The notes under the pieces were generated by a model. It was not told the DNA's origin, searched no databases, and saw only the letters and a program-made list of their open reading frames with translations. DNA of 64,000 nucleotides, taken from positions 39,706-103,705 of the forward strand of contig DATAUD010000099.1 in assembly GCA_036268455.1 (NCBI GenBank), read 5' to 3'. Position 1 is the stretch's first letter. Every line of letters begins with the position of its first letter. The translations under genes and the position numbers were made by a program. This document shows positions 1 through 8,539 of this stretch, in pieces. The stretch comes from DATAUD01 sp036268455 (GTDB lineage Bacteria > Verrucomicrobiota > Verrucomicrobiia > Limisphaerales > Palsa-1400).

Positions 1-1599
1 CTGGAGGAGCGTCCCTATACAGTGGCATTCATCGACGGGACGATGCTGCCGGGATGGGACGGATTGGAGACGACCTCGCGGATTTGGGAGCTGGACCCGG
101 ATGTGCAAGTGGTTTTGTGCACGGGGGACAGCCGGTTCACTTTTGAGGAGATTGTCAGAAAGCTGGGACGCTCGGACCGATTTGTGGTTTTGCAAAAGCC
201 GTTTGCCGCGGTCGAAGCGCAGCAGATGGCCAGCGCGTTTGTGGAGAAATGGACCGTGCTGCGGCGCTTCCGGGAATCCAACCATAGTTTGCGCGAGAGC
301 GAGCAGCGGCATTTGTTCGTGGCGGATGAAATGGAGACGTGCGTTGCGGAACGAACAGCGGAATTGGAATCGACGCGGCGGCGGCTGGAGCATTTGCTGC
401 GCTCCAGCCCGTCGGTGATTTATTCGCAGAGGGTCACAAACCCGCCGCGGTTTACGTTTGTTAGTGATAATTTCAGCACGCTGTGCGGGCACCAGGCCGC
501 GGAAATGATCCACGGCGAGGGATTCTGGCTGGGCCTGTTGCACCCGGAAGAGAAGGCAAAAATCCAGGCTGAACGCGCCCAGATTTTCCAATCCGGCCAT
601 CATGCGACGGACTATCGCTTGCGCCACAAGGACGGCTCATATCAGTGGATTCACGATGACGCGCGGGTGATCCGCGACCAGAACGGCACGCCTGTGGAAA
701 TCATCGGGTCGTTGAGCGATATCAGTATCCGCAAGGGAGTCGAACTTGAGCAGCAAAAGATGGAAGTGCAATTGAGGCAGGCGCAAAAGTTGGAGGCAAT
801 CGGACAATTGGCGGCGGGGATTGCGCACGAAATCAATACGCCGACGCAGTACGTAGGCGACAACACGCGGTTTTTCAAGGACTCGTTTCAAAACATCCGC
901 AAAGTTCTCAAAAGCCATGAGGAACTGATTCAGGCGGCCAAAAACAACGCCGTGACTCCGGAAGTCCTCGGACGCGCGGAAACGATTCTGGCTGACTCCG
1001 ACCTGGAATATTTGTTCGAGCAAATTCCGGCGGCGATCAATGAGACATTGGAGGGAGTGGAGCGTGTGACGAAAATTGTGCGCGCGATGAAGGAATTTTC
1101 GCATCCTGGCGGCAAGGAAAAATCACCGGCCGATCTTAACAAAGCCATCGAAAGCACCATCACCGTCGCCCGCAACGAATGGAAATATATCGCGGACATG
1201 GACCTCGCGTTCGATCCGAACCTGCCAAGCGTGCCGTGCTTTCTTGGGGAGTTCAATCAAGTGATTTTGAACCTCGTCATCAACGCGTCGCACGCGATCA
1301 CTGACGTTATCAAAGACTATCCCAACACCAAGGGGAAGATCACGATCAGCACGCGACGCGACGGCGACGCGGTGGAAGTTCGAGTCGGGGACACGGGCGG
1401 GGGCATACCGGAAAATGTGAGGCCGCGAATTTTCGAACCGTTTTTCACGACCAAACCGGTGGGAAAAGGAACCGGCCAGGGATTGTCGATTGTTTACACC
1501 AACATCGTAAAAAAACATGGCGGCACCGTCACCTTTGAGACACAATGCGGTCAGGGGACAACATTTATCATCAGACTCCCCCTGGCGCCGCACCAATGA
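1..1599 (+). CDS. Hybrid sensor histidine kinase (REC-PAS-HisKA-HATPase), 5' partial
   Basis: A two-component signalling kinase whose N-terminus lies left of the window; the reading frame is open from base 1. The first 84 or so visible residues are the second half of a receiver domain, with the likely phosphoacceptor Asp at 34-36 and the conserved Lys in LQKPF. A PAS/PAC sensor domain follows at about residues 130-245, then a dimerisation domain with AAGIAHEINTP (phospho-acceptor His codon at 826-828). The ATPase domain has the N box (NLVINASHA), the G1 box (DTGGGIPE) and GTGQGLSI. No membrane segment is visible, so it is probably cytoplasmic. Its stop overlaps the next start as ATGA, so it is translationally coupled to a REC-HDOD regulator. 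The stimulus is unknown. Confidence 0.9.
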   Translation: MEERPYTVAFIDGTMLPGWDGLETTSRIWELDPDVQVVLCTGDSRFTFEEIVRKLGRSDRFVVLQKPFAAVEAQQMASAFVEKWTVLRRFRESNHSLRESEQRHLFVADEMETCVAERTAELESTRRRLEHLLRSSPSVIYSQRVTNPPRFTFVSDNFSTLCGHQAAEMIHGEGFWLGLLHPEEKAKIQAERAQIFQSGHHATDYRLRHKDGSYQWIHDDARVIRDQNGTPVEIIGSLSDISIRKGVELEQQKMEVQLRQAQKLEAIGQLAAGIAHEINTPTQYVGDNTRFFKDSFQNIRKVLKSHEELIQAAKNNAVTPEVLGRAETILADSDLEYLFEQIPAAINETLEGVERVTKIVRAMKEFSHPGGKEKSPADLNKAIESTITVARNEWKYIADMDLAFDPNLPSVPCFLGEFNQVILNLVINASHAITDVIKDYPNTKGKITISTRRDGDAVEVRVGDTGGGIPENVRPRIFEPFFTTKPVGKGTGQGLSIVYTNIVKKHGGTVTFETQCGQGTTFIIRLPLAPHQ

Positions 1600-2786
1600 A
1601 AAAATTGATATTTGTCGATGACGAACCACGGGTTTTGCAAGGTCTCCAAAGGCAGCTTCACGACATGCGCCGCGAATGGGACATGCAGTTCGTGGACAGC
1701 GGTGCCAAAGCGCTCGCGTTGATGGCGCGCCAGCCGGTCGAAGTCATCGTGACGGACATGATGATGCCGGGAATGGACGGCGCGCAACTTCTGAGCGAGG
1801 TAATGAAGCGCCATCCGCATACGGTGCGGCTCGTGCTTTCGGGCCATGCTGACCGGGAGGCGGTTCTGCGTTTGATCGGACCGGCGCACCAATACCTTTC
1901 CAAACCTTGCAACGCCGAGGAACTTCGATTCGCCATCGTGCGGGCGCTGGCCTTGAAGGAATTGTTGAGCAATGAACAGCTCAAACAATTGGCATCGCGA
2001 GTCAGCTCGCTGCCGACGCTTCCCGCGCTTCATCAGCAACTGACCGCTGAACTGGCGAAGGAGGAACCGTCCGTCGAGCGCGTGGCGGAAATTATTTCCA
2101 AGGATGTCGGCATGACGAGCAAGATCCTGCAGTTGGTGAATTCGGCTTTTTTTGGATTGGCGGAATCGGCTGCCAATCCGCTGGACGCGGTTTTTTACCT
2201 TGGGCTGAGCACCATCCGCGCGCTGGTTCTTTCGGTCCACGTTTTTTCCCAATTCGATTCCAACTCGATCAAATGTTTTTCCGTCGAGCAGTTGGCGCAG
2301 CATTGCTGGAGGACGGGACTTATCGCGAAAAAGATCGCCGTCATGGAACGCGCTGATCCGAAGCTGGACGACCAGTGTTTCCTCGCCGGACTCTTGCACG
2401 ACGTCGGGCGTTTGGTGATGGCCGCCGGCCTGAGTGAACAGTACGCGGGCGTCGTCGCTCGAGCCGGCGAAAGCAAGCGCCCTCTCTGGCAGGTCGAGCG
2501 CGAGGAATTTGGAGCGACTCATGCCGAAGTCGGCGCGTATCTTTTGGGGCTTTGGGGCCTGCCCAATCCGGTGGTCGAGGCCGTTGCGCTGCACCATCGG
2601 CCATGCGACTCGGCGGTTCGGGGTTTCTCGGCGGTTATTGCGGTGCATGTCGCGGATGCCCTGGCGCACCAAAACGCGGGGTCCGATGTCGGAATCGCGG
2701 GGCGGATTGACGGGGAATGCATGACTACTTTGGGATTGGGAGAACGGCTGGAAACGTGGAAAGACCGATGCTCGGATAATTCATGA
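1596..2786 (+). CDS. Response regulator with HDOD domain
   Basis: 396 residues. A receiver domain (residues 1-120, phosphoacceptor D54 in VTDMMMPG, conserved K103 in LSKPC) is joined to an HDOD domain (about 135-335) carrying LLHDVGRL. HDOD proteins are signalling modules related to HD phosphohydrolases; most have no shown enzyme activity and act in regulation of motility, stress or the cell cycle. The start MKKLIFVDDE at 1596 is chosen because it overlaps the kinase stop as ATGA and begins exactly at the receiver fold; an in-frame GTG at 1545 would add 17 residues that do not fit. It probably takes phosphate from the upstream kinase. Confidence 0.9.
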   Translation: MKKLIFVDDEPRVLQGLQRQLHDMRREWDMQFVDSGAKALALMARQPVEVIVTDMMMPGMDGAQLLSEVMKRHPHTVRLVLSGHADREAVLRLIGPAHQYLSKPCNAEELRFAIVRALALKELLSNEQLKQLASRVSSLPTLPALHQQLTAELAKEEPSVERVAEIISKDVGMTSKILQLVNSAFFGLAESAANPLDAVFYLGLSTIRALVLSVHVFSQFDSNSIKCFSVEQLAQHCWRTGLIAKKIAVMERADPKLDDQCFLAGLLHDVGRLVMAAGLSEQYAGVVARAGESKRPLWQVEREEFGATHAEVGAYLLGLWGLPNPVVEAVALHHRPCDSAVRGFSAVIAVHVADALAHQNAGSDVGIAGRIDGECMTTLGLGERLETWKDRCSDNS

Positions 2787-2789
2787 TTT

Positions 2790-3953
2790 ATGAGCGCAAA
2801 AATCCTCCTTGTCGATGACGACGCCAACCTGCTGTCCGCGTGCGAGCGGAATCTGCGCCGTCAATTTCAAATAGAAACCGCGCAAAGCGGCGAAGCGGGT
2901 TTGGCCAAAATCGAGGAGCGCGGCCCTTTTGGGGTGGTCGTTGCGGACCGCCAGATGCCGGGAATGGACGGCGTGCAATTTCTTGGGATGGTCAGCGAGC
3001 GGGCGCCCGACACCGTCCGCATGATGCTGACCGGAAATGCTGACCTTGAAGGAATCATTCGTCTTGTCAACGAGAGCAATATTTTCCGGTTTCTAACCAA
3101 ACCATGTCCGCCGGAAGTCCTTGCCAAGGCGTTGCACGACGCCGAGGCGCTCTACCAACTGGCCATCTCGGAAAAGGAACTTCTCAACAAAACGTTGAGC
3201 GGCAGCATCAAGTTGTTGACAGACATTCTTTCGATGGTGGAAACGCAATCGTTCGGGCGCGCCCAGCAGTTGCGCGACGCCATCGGAATCGCCGCGGACC
3301 GCCTGGGCCTGGATAACGCGTGGGAAATCCACCTCGCCGTGATGCTTGCGCCAATCGGCAATGTCACTGTTCCGCCGGAGACACTCGTCCGGTCGCGCGC
3401 GGGGCATCCGCTCTCCGAAGTCGAGGAGCAGATGATGGCGCATGTCCCCGAAACGGCCGCGCGGCTGCTGGCCAATATTCCCCGCCTGGAGGGGGTGGCG
3501 CGGATTGTGCGTTATCAGGACAAATGTTTTGACGGCTCGGGATTTCCTCTTGACGATGTTTCGGGCGAGTCCATTCCGCTGGGGGCGCGATTGCTGAAAA
3601 TTCTGCTGGACATCATGGAATTTCAGCGGAACGGGGTGCCCCAGGCTGAGGCCCTTGAGCGAATGCGCACGCGGACGGGTTTGTATGATCCCGCGCTGTT
3701 GAAGGTCCTAAAAAGCCCAACGGATGGGCGCGCGCCCAGCAACGTCCAGGCCGCCAATCTCAGCATCGAAGTAGGGGTCAACGACCTTGTCAAAGGCATG
3801 GTCCTGCGTTCCAACATGGAAACCAAGGAAGGCACATTGATCCTCCCCGCAGGTCATCAAATCAGCGAGATGACACTCATAAAAATCCGCAATTTCGACA
3901 GCGTTGTGGGGATAAAAACCCCGATCCTAGTCGGCAGCGTCGCCACGTCCTAA
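2790..3953 (+). CDS. Response regulator with degenerate HD-GYP-like domain
   Basis: 387 residues, starting 3 bases after the previous stop. The receiver domain is intact (D53 in VADRQMPG, K104 in LTKPC). The second half aligns by eye with the HD-GYP cyclic-di-GMP phosphodiesterase domain, but the metal-binding positions are changed. The HDIGK signature reads APIGN (residues 187-191), the HHE signature reads YQD (242-244), and GYP reads GFP within DGSGFP. It is therefore unlikely to hydrolyse cyclic-di-GMP and may bind a nucleotide or a partner instead. The last 70 or so residues (from about 315) form an extra domain rich in beta strand-like sequence, of unknown role. It is the third gene of the kinase module. 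Confidence 0.85.
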   Translation: MSAKILLVDDDANLLSACERNLRRQFQIETAQSGEAGLAKIEERGPFGVVVADRQMPGMDGVQFLGMVSERAPDTVRMMLTGNADLEGIIRLVNESNIFRFLTKPCPPEVLAKALHDAEALYQLAISEKELLNKTLSGSIKLLTDILSMVETQSFGRAQQLRDAIGIAADRLGLDNAWEIHLAVMLAPIGNVTVPPETLVRSRAGHPLSEVEEQMMAHVPETAARLLANIPRLEGVARIVRYQDKCFDGSGFPLDDVSGESIPLGARLLKILLDIMEFQRNGVPQAEALERMRTRTGLYDPALLKVLKSPTDGRAPSNVQAANLSIEVGVNDLVKGMVLRSNMETKEGTLILPAGHQISEMTLIKIRNFDSVVGIKTPILVGSVATS

Positions 3954-3961
3954 CCGCCGGC

Positions 3962-4906
3962 TTACGACTTTCCGATCAGCATTCCCACAAGGAAAACCAG
4001 CGCGCCGCCGAGGCCGACTTGCACCAGCGCCGAGGAGAGGGGTGTGTCCATAAACCGATGCCGCACCCACGAAATGACTCCCAATTCGACGCAGACGACG
4101 GCAATGGCGATAATCGTCGCGGTCTGCACGTCGCGTATGAGAAAGGGCATCGTGTGGCCCAAGCCGCCCACGGCCGTCATCAGTCCGCAAACAACTCCCC
4201 GAATCCAAGGATGACCGCGTCCCGTGAGGGTGCCGTCGTCCGATAACGCTTCCGCGAAACCCATGCTGATGCCCGCCCCGAGGCTCGCCGCAAGCCCGAC
4301 AAGGAATGCCGGTTCGCTTCGGTGCGTCGCAAAAACAGCGGCGAAAAGCGGCGCCAGTGTCGAGACCGATCCATCCATCAAGCCCGCCAAGCCGGGCTGC
4401 ACGACCTGAAGCGCGAAGAGCCTCTTTTCACGCGCGGCTTCGTCACTGGAGATGCCCGCCTCGGCGATTTGTCCGGCGGTGTCGGCGTGATTGCGTTCCT
4501 CCTCCGCGAGGTCGCCGAGCAATTGGCGAATCCCCGTATCGGTCGCCTGGCGGGCCGCCGCTTCGTAGAAACGTTTTGTTTCCAATTCCATAAGCTCGGC
4601 CTGCTTTTGCGCGGCTTTGACGCTCACCGGGCGCATTTGCCAGACCGGCTTTGTTTTGACGAAACCCTTGACGTGCTCCCGGCGGATAAGAGGGACATGC
4701 TCGCCGAAGCGGCTGCGGTACAAATCGAGGAGCCGATGACGATGGCCATCCTCCTCCCGGCGGAGGTCGCGAAATTTCTCGGCCTGTTCGGGAAAATTTT
4801 CCCGCAGGCCTGCCGCAAAATCGTCGTATGTGCGGGCGTGGTCCTCCTCAAGCGTGATGGCCAGCGCCAGAATTTCACGTTGGTCCAGGCTTTGAAACGA
4901 GCGCAT
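3962..4906 (-). CDS. mbfA: MbfA-type membrane-bound ferritin / VIT1 family iron exporter
   Basis: 314 residues. The N-terminal half (about 10-160) is a ferritin-like four-helix domain with paired metal-ligand motifs (LEEDHARTYDDF, EEDGHRHRL, LETKRFYE, EEERNHAD). The C-terminal half (about 165-314) has hydrophobic segments of the CCC1/VIT1 family, including GLMDGSVSTLAPLF and the final ALVFLVGMLIG. This fusion is the architecture of MbfA, known in alphaproteobacteria to export iron and protect from iron and peroxide stress. The role here is by analogy. It converges on the signalling module (8 bases apart) and lies 6 bases downstream of the lipoate ligase gene, probably in one transcript. No Irr or Fur box was recognised. 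Confidence 0.85.
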   Translation of the reverse strand: MRSFQSLDQREILALAITLEEDHARTYDDFAAGLRENFPEQAEKFRDLRREEDGHRHRLLDLYRSRFGEHVPLIRREHVKGFVKTKPVWQMRPVSVKAAQKQAELMELETKRFYEAAARQATDTGIRQLLGDLAEEERNHADTAGQIAEAGISSDEAAREKRLFALQVVQPGLAGLMDGSVSTLAPLFAAVFATHRSEPAFLVGLAASLGAGISMGFAEALSDDGTLTGRGHPWIRGVVCGLMTAVGGLGHTMPFLIRDVQTATIIAIAVVCVELGVISWVRHRFMDTPLSSALVQVGLGGALVFLVGMLIGKS

Positions 4907-4912
4907 AAGTTC

Positions 4913-5626
4913 TCAAAATTTCAGGTTCCATTCGTCGCGCGAATATTTCTCCGCGACCAATCGCCGGCAATCAGGCACATCCCCCAATCCCTCCGTCGCC
5001 GACCATGCCTCGCGCAGGGCGGCTTTGATTGCCCGGGCGGGGACATCCAGGTTCATTAGAAAATCAGCATGGGAACGGCCATGTCGATACTCTGGCTCGC
5101 GTGAGGGCATTGTCAAAAAATTTTCCATCAGCGCAAAGTCGAATGCCAGAAGGAACGTGCCGTGGAACGTGAGGGCCCGCCGTTTGCGTCGTTGCGCATT
5201 GCCGGAAAATTTCCGCGCGCCAATCGCCAAATCAGTGCATCCCCGCACCTCGGCGGCGCATCCCAAAACCGCCGACACGGCCTCGCATTGGCGGGCCATG
5301 ATATAACGGTTGGCCCCTGGAATCGTTTCCAGATCCGGCCGTCCGGCAATTTTCAGGGTCAGCGAATAGTTCAGGCAGCCTGGGCCTTGCAGAACGGTCC
5401 CGCCACCGCTGCACCTGCGAAAAACACCGACGCCCGCGCGCCGGCAAGCCTCCAGATTGGCTTCGCGTCCAACGGCGTTGGAAATGCCGGCGACGACGAA
5501 AAACTCTTGCGGCTCCCAAAAACGCAGGACTTCCGGCGATGAATTCTCCTCGCAAGCGTCCAGCAGTGCTTCATCACAGGCCAGGTTGGCGGCCGGCGAG
5601 GGCAGAGTCAGGTCAAGATAATGCAT
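4913..5626 (-). CDS. Lipoate-protein ligase A family protein
   Basis: About 237 residues, a short BPL/LplA-fold enzyme without the accessory C-terminal domain. RRCSGGGTV (about 70-78) is the conserved arginine-glycine motif, and ARKFSGNAQ carries the lipoyl/octanoyl-contacting lysine (K139), followed by FHGTFLL. It should attach lipoate (as ligase) or transfer an octanoyl/lipoyl group to lipoyl domains. The start MHYLDLTLPS at 5626 matches where the family normally begins; an upstream ATG at 5662 would add 12 unrelated residues and has no well-spaced ribosome site. It is divergent from aceE-aceF-lpdA, whose E2 lipoyl domain is the obvious substrate. Ligase versus amidotransferase cannot be decided by eye. 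Confidence 0.8.
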   Translation of the reverse strand: MHYLDLTLPSPAANLACDEALLDACEENSSPEVLRFWEPQEFFVVAGISNAVGREANLEACRRAGVGVFRRCSGGGTVLQGPGCLNYSLTLKIAGRPDLETIPGANRYIMARQCEAVSAVLGCAAEVRGCTDLAIGARKFSGNAQRRKRRALTFHGTFLLAFDFALMENFLTMPSREPEYRHGRSHADFLMNLDVPARAIKAALREAWSATEGLGDVPDCRRLVAEKYSRDEWNLKF

Positions 5627-5702
5627 GGTTAAATGGCGCGAGACGTCCTGGGGCGCGCCCATCCTCTGGCGCTTTCAAGGCAAGGGTAGCCACTCATTTA
5701 AT

Positions 5703-5731
5703 TTGTCACAAGCGGTTTTACACTTTACACT
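5703..5731 (+). promoter_or_regulatory. Candidate promoter for aceE-aceF-lpdA
   Basis: TTGTCA (5703-5708) and TACACT (5726-5731) are 17 bases apart, resembling a housekeeping -35/-10 pair, and lie 65-93 bases before the chosen aceE start. The -10 candidate is itself part of a heptamer repeat, so the match could be chance. Confidence 0.25.
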
Positions 5732-5795
5732 TTTACTGGTTCTGACCTTGTCCTTGAACTTTTTGCCTTGAACATTGAACTTTGAATCATCGAAC
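5717..5795 (+). repeat. Heptanucleotide-periodic leader repeat before aceE
   Basis: Two blocks of 7-base units abut the aceE start codon. The first (5717-5737) reads TTTACAC, TTTACAC, TTTTACT. After a short interruption, 5747-5795 reads CTTGTCC, TTGAACT, TTTTGCC, TTGAACA, TTGAACT, TTGAATC, ATCGAAC. The units are degenerate copies of TTGAACN. Short tandem heptamers are known from intergenic regions of some cyanobacteria (STRR sequences); their role is unclear. Confidence 0.6.
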
Positions 5796-8531
5796 ATGGA
5801 AGCGGTAACGACACGAACTCCAAAAAAAAATGCGCCCTCGGCGGCGAAATCCTCCGCGGCACCCGCCTCGTTGCCTGCGGACACAGAGCGCAACTGGCTT
5901 CAATCGCTAGAGGATGTTGTTGAATTCCTGCTCAAGAACCAGGGCCGCGAAAAGGCCAGCCAGCTTCTAGCCAGTCTTGCCGAGCGGCTTCGCGCCGGCG
6001 GTGTCGATGTCCCCGTGCCTGTTGGCACCCCATATATTAACACGATCCCGGTCGATAAAGAACCTCCCTACCCAGGCAACCGTGAGATAGAACGGCGCAT
6101 CAAAAGCCTGGCCCGCTGGAACGCGATGGCCATGGTCGTCAACGCCAATCACGGCGATGCCGGCGTCGGTGGTCACATCTCCAGTTACGCCTCGATGGCC
6201 ACTCTTTACGAGGTCGGTTACAACCATTTCTTTCGCGGCGGCGATGGCGACCGGCTGGCGGACTTGATTTATTTCCAGGGCCACACCACGCCCGGTAATT
6301 ACGCCCGCGCATTCCTCGAATTTCGCATGGACGAAGGGCACCTGCACAATTTCCGCACTGAATTGGCGGAGGGCGGTGGTCTTTCATCCTATCCGCACCC
6401 GTATTTGATGCCGGATTTTTGGCAATTCCCGACCGTCTCGATGGGCCTTGGGCCGATCATGTCAATTTATCAGGCGCGGTTCATGCGTTATTTGAGCGCG
6501 CGCGGATTTCTCAAAGGCGCGGAGCCGCGCGTCTGGGCTTACATCGGGGATGGCGAAAGCGACGAACCGGAAACCCTCGGCGCGATCACGCTGGCTTCCC
6601 GCGAAAACCTCGACAATCTGGTTTGGGTTGTCAACTGCAATTTGCAGCGGCTGGACGGCCCGGTTCGGGGCAACGGCAAGATCATCCAGGAATTGGAGGG
6701 CATTTTCCGCGGCGCGGGCTGGAACGTGATCAAGGTGATTTGGGGATCCGTCTGGGATGAACTTCTGGCGGCGGACAAATCCGGCCTGCTCATCAAGCGC
6801 ATGGGCGAAGCGGTGGACGGTGATTTTCAAAAATACATTGTCGAAGCCGGCAGTTACATCCGGAAACATTTCTTCGGCAAATACCCGGAATTGCTGCATC
6901 TGGTGGATGGGATGTCGGACGACCAATTGACGCGACTCGTTCGGGGCGGACACGATCCGCGGAAAGTCTATGCCGCTTACAAAGCCGCCGTTGATCATAA
7001 GGGCGGCCCCACAGTCATCCTGGCCAAAACCGTGAAGGGCTACGGTTTGGGCGAGGCCGGCGAAGGCCGCAATATTTCCCATCAGCAGAAAAAGATGAAC
7101 GAAAAGGAACTTCGCGAGTTCCGCGCCCGATTTGACATTCCCGTTCGTGACGAAGATGTCGTCGAAACGCCGTTTTACCGTCCGCCCAAGGATTCGCCCG
7201 AAATAAAATACCTTCTGGAACAGCGCAAGAAACTGGGCGGTTTTGTGCCCAAGCGCGTTGTCACGGCGGAACCTTTGAAGACGCCGCGCCAGGAAAGTTT
7301 CCCCGATCTGCTCAAGGGGTCCGGCACGGCCGAATTTTCCACCACCATGAGTTTTGTGCGCCTGCTTGCCGCCCTGTTGCGCGACAAGGCCATCGGCAGG
7401 AACGTGGTTCCGATCATCCCGGATGAAGCGCGCACCTTCGGCATGGACCCGCTCTTTTCGCAGGTTGGGATTTATTCCTCCAAAGGCCAGCTCTACGAGC
7501 CGGTGGATAAAAAGGGAATTAGCTTTTATCACGAATCGAAGGACGGCCAAATCCTCGAGGAAGGCATTACCGAAGCAGGCTCCATGTCGTCGTTCGTCGC
7601 CGCGGGGACGGCCTACGCCAATTACGGTGTAAGCATGATTCCGTTTTACATTTATTACTCGATGTTCGGCCCGCAACGCGTTGGAGACCAAATCTGGCTC
7701 GCCGCGGACAGCCGGGCAAAGGGCTTTTTGCTGGGCGCCACTTCGGGGCGCACGACGCTCAACGGCGAGGGATTGCAACATCAGGACGGCCACAGCCCGC
7801 TGGTGGCCAGCACTGTGCCAACTCTTTATGCTTACGATCCCGCCTTTGGTTACGAGATTGCGGTGATCGTGTGCGAGGGGATGAAGCGGATGTTTGAGAA
7901 CGGCGAGGAAATTCTCTATTACCTCTGCCTTTACAACGAAAATTATCCCATGCCCCCAATGCCCGCCGACTCTGAGCAGGGGATTATCAAGGGTCTGTAC
8001 AAATTCAAGAACGGCCCCGATGGTAAACGCCACAAAGCCCAAATACTCGGCAGCGGCAGCATTATCCGTTCAGCGTTGCGCGCCCAGGTAATTTTGGCCG
8101 AACGCTACGATGTCTCCGCCGATGTCTGGAGCGCAACGAGTTACAAGAATTTGCGCAACGAAGCGCTTCTGGCCGAACGCTGGAATCTTCTGCATCCGAC
8201 CGAGACGCCGAAAAAGCCTTATGTGCAGCAGCTTTTGGAAAAGGAGAAAGGTCCGTTCATTGCCGTGTCCGATTACATGAAAATCGTGCCCGACCAGATT
8301 TCCAAGTGGGTCCCCGGCGGACTTACCACTCTGGGCACGGACGGCTTTGGCCGCAGCGACATTCGGTCGCGGCTGCGGCGGTTCTTTGAAATTGACGCCG
8401 AGTGCGTTGTCATAGCGACGTTGCACTCACTGGCGCAACGAGGAGAGATTGATAGGAAAATCGTTGCGCAGGCGATTAAAGACTTGAATGTCGATCCCGA
8501 AAAAGGCTTTCCTCAATTGGTGGCGTTTTAA
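5796..8531 (+). CDS. aceE: Pyruvate dehydrogenase E1 component, homodimeric type
   Basis: About 911 residues, close to the usual length of homodimeric AceE. It decarboxylates pyruvate with thiamine diphosphate and passes the acetyl group to the E2 lipoyl arm. The thiamine diphosphate/Mg motif is present as GDGESDEPE (from about residue 251) through VNCNLQ (about 280-285). The pyrimidine-binding half follows, with FGPQRVGDQIW and GRTTLNGEGLQHQDGHS. The ATG at 5796 is chosen; a TTG at 5775 in the same frame lies inside the heptamer repeat. It is the first gene of aceE-aceF-lpdA with 8 and 21 base gaps. The first 25 residues are Lys/Ala-rich and not part of the fold. Confidence 0.96.
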   Translation: MEAVTTRTPKKNAPSAAKSSAAPASLPADTERNWLQSLEDVVEFLLKNQGREKASQLLASLAERLRAGGVDVPVPVGTPYINTIPVDKEPPYPGNREIERRIKSLARWNAMAMVVNANHGDAGVGGHISSYASMATLYEVGYNHFFRGGDGDRLADLIYFQGHTTPGNYARAFLEFRMDEGHLHNFRTELAEGGGLSSYPHPYLMPDFWQFPTVSMGLGPIMSIYQARFMRYLSARGFLKGAEPRVWAYIGDGESDEPETLGAITLASRENLDNLVWVVNCNLQRLDGPVRGNGKIIQELEGIFRGAGWNVIKVIWGSVWDELLAADKSGLLIKRMGEAVDGDFQKYIVEAGSYIRKHFFGKYPELLHLVDGMSDDQLTRLVRGGHDPRKVYAAYKAAVDHKGGPTVILAKTVKGYGLGEAGEGRNISHQQKKMNEKELREFRARFDIPVRDEDVVETPFYRPPKDSPEIKYLLEQRKKLGGFVPKRVVTAEPLKTPRQESFPDLLKGSGTAEFSTTMSFVRLLAALLRDKAIGRNVVPIIPDEARTFGMDPLFSQVGIYSSKGQLYEPVDKKGISFYHESKDGQILEEGITEAGSMSSFVAAGTAYANYGVSMIPFYIYYSMFGPQRVGDQIWLAADSRAKGFLLGATSGRTTLNGEGLQHQDGHSPLVASTVPTLYAYDPAFGYEIAVIVCEGMKRMFENGEEILYYLCLYNENYPMPPMPADSEQGIIKGLYKFKNGPDGKRHKAQILGSGSIIRSALRAQVILAERYDVSADVWSATSYKNLRNEALLAERWNLLHPTETPKKPYVQQLLEKEKGPFIAVSDYMKIVPDQISKWVPGGLTTLGTDGFGRSDIRSRLRRFFEIDAECVVIATLHSLAQRGEIDRKIVAQAIKDLNVDPEKGFPQLVAF

Positions 8532-8539
8532 TTAAATCT

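Noticed and set aside
4033..4046. Bases similar to the REP-like palindrome (CCGAGGAGAGGGG)
   Set aside because: Only half of the palindrome is present and the stretch fits the conserved MbfA coding sequence.
6462..8042. Long minus-strand open frame opposite aceE
   Set aside because: The plus-strand frame encodes a clear AceE with conserved motifs; the antisense translation is low in hydrophobic patterning and matches no family I recognise.
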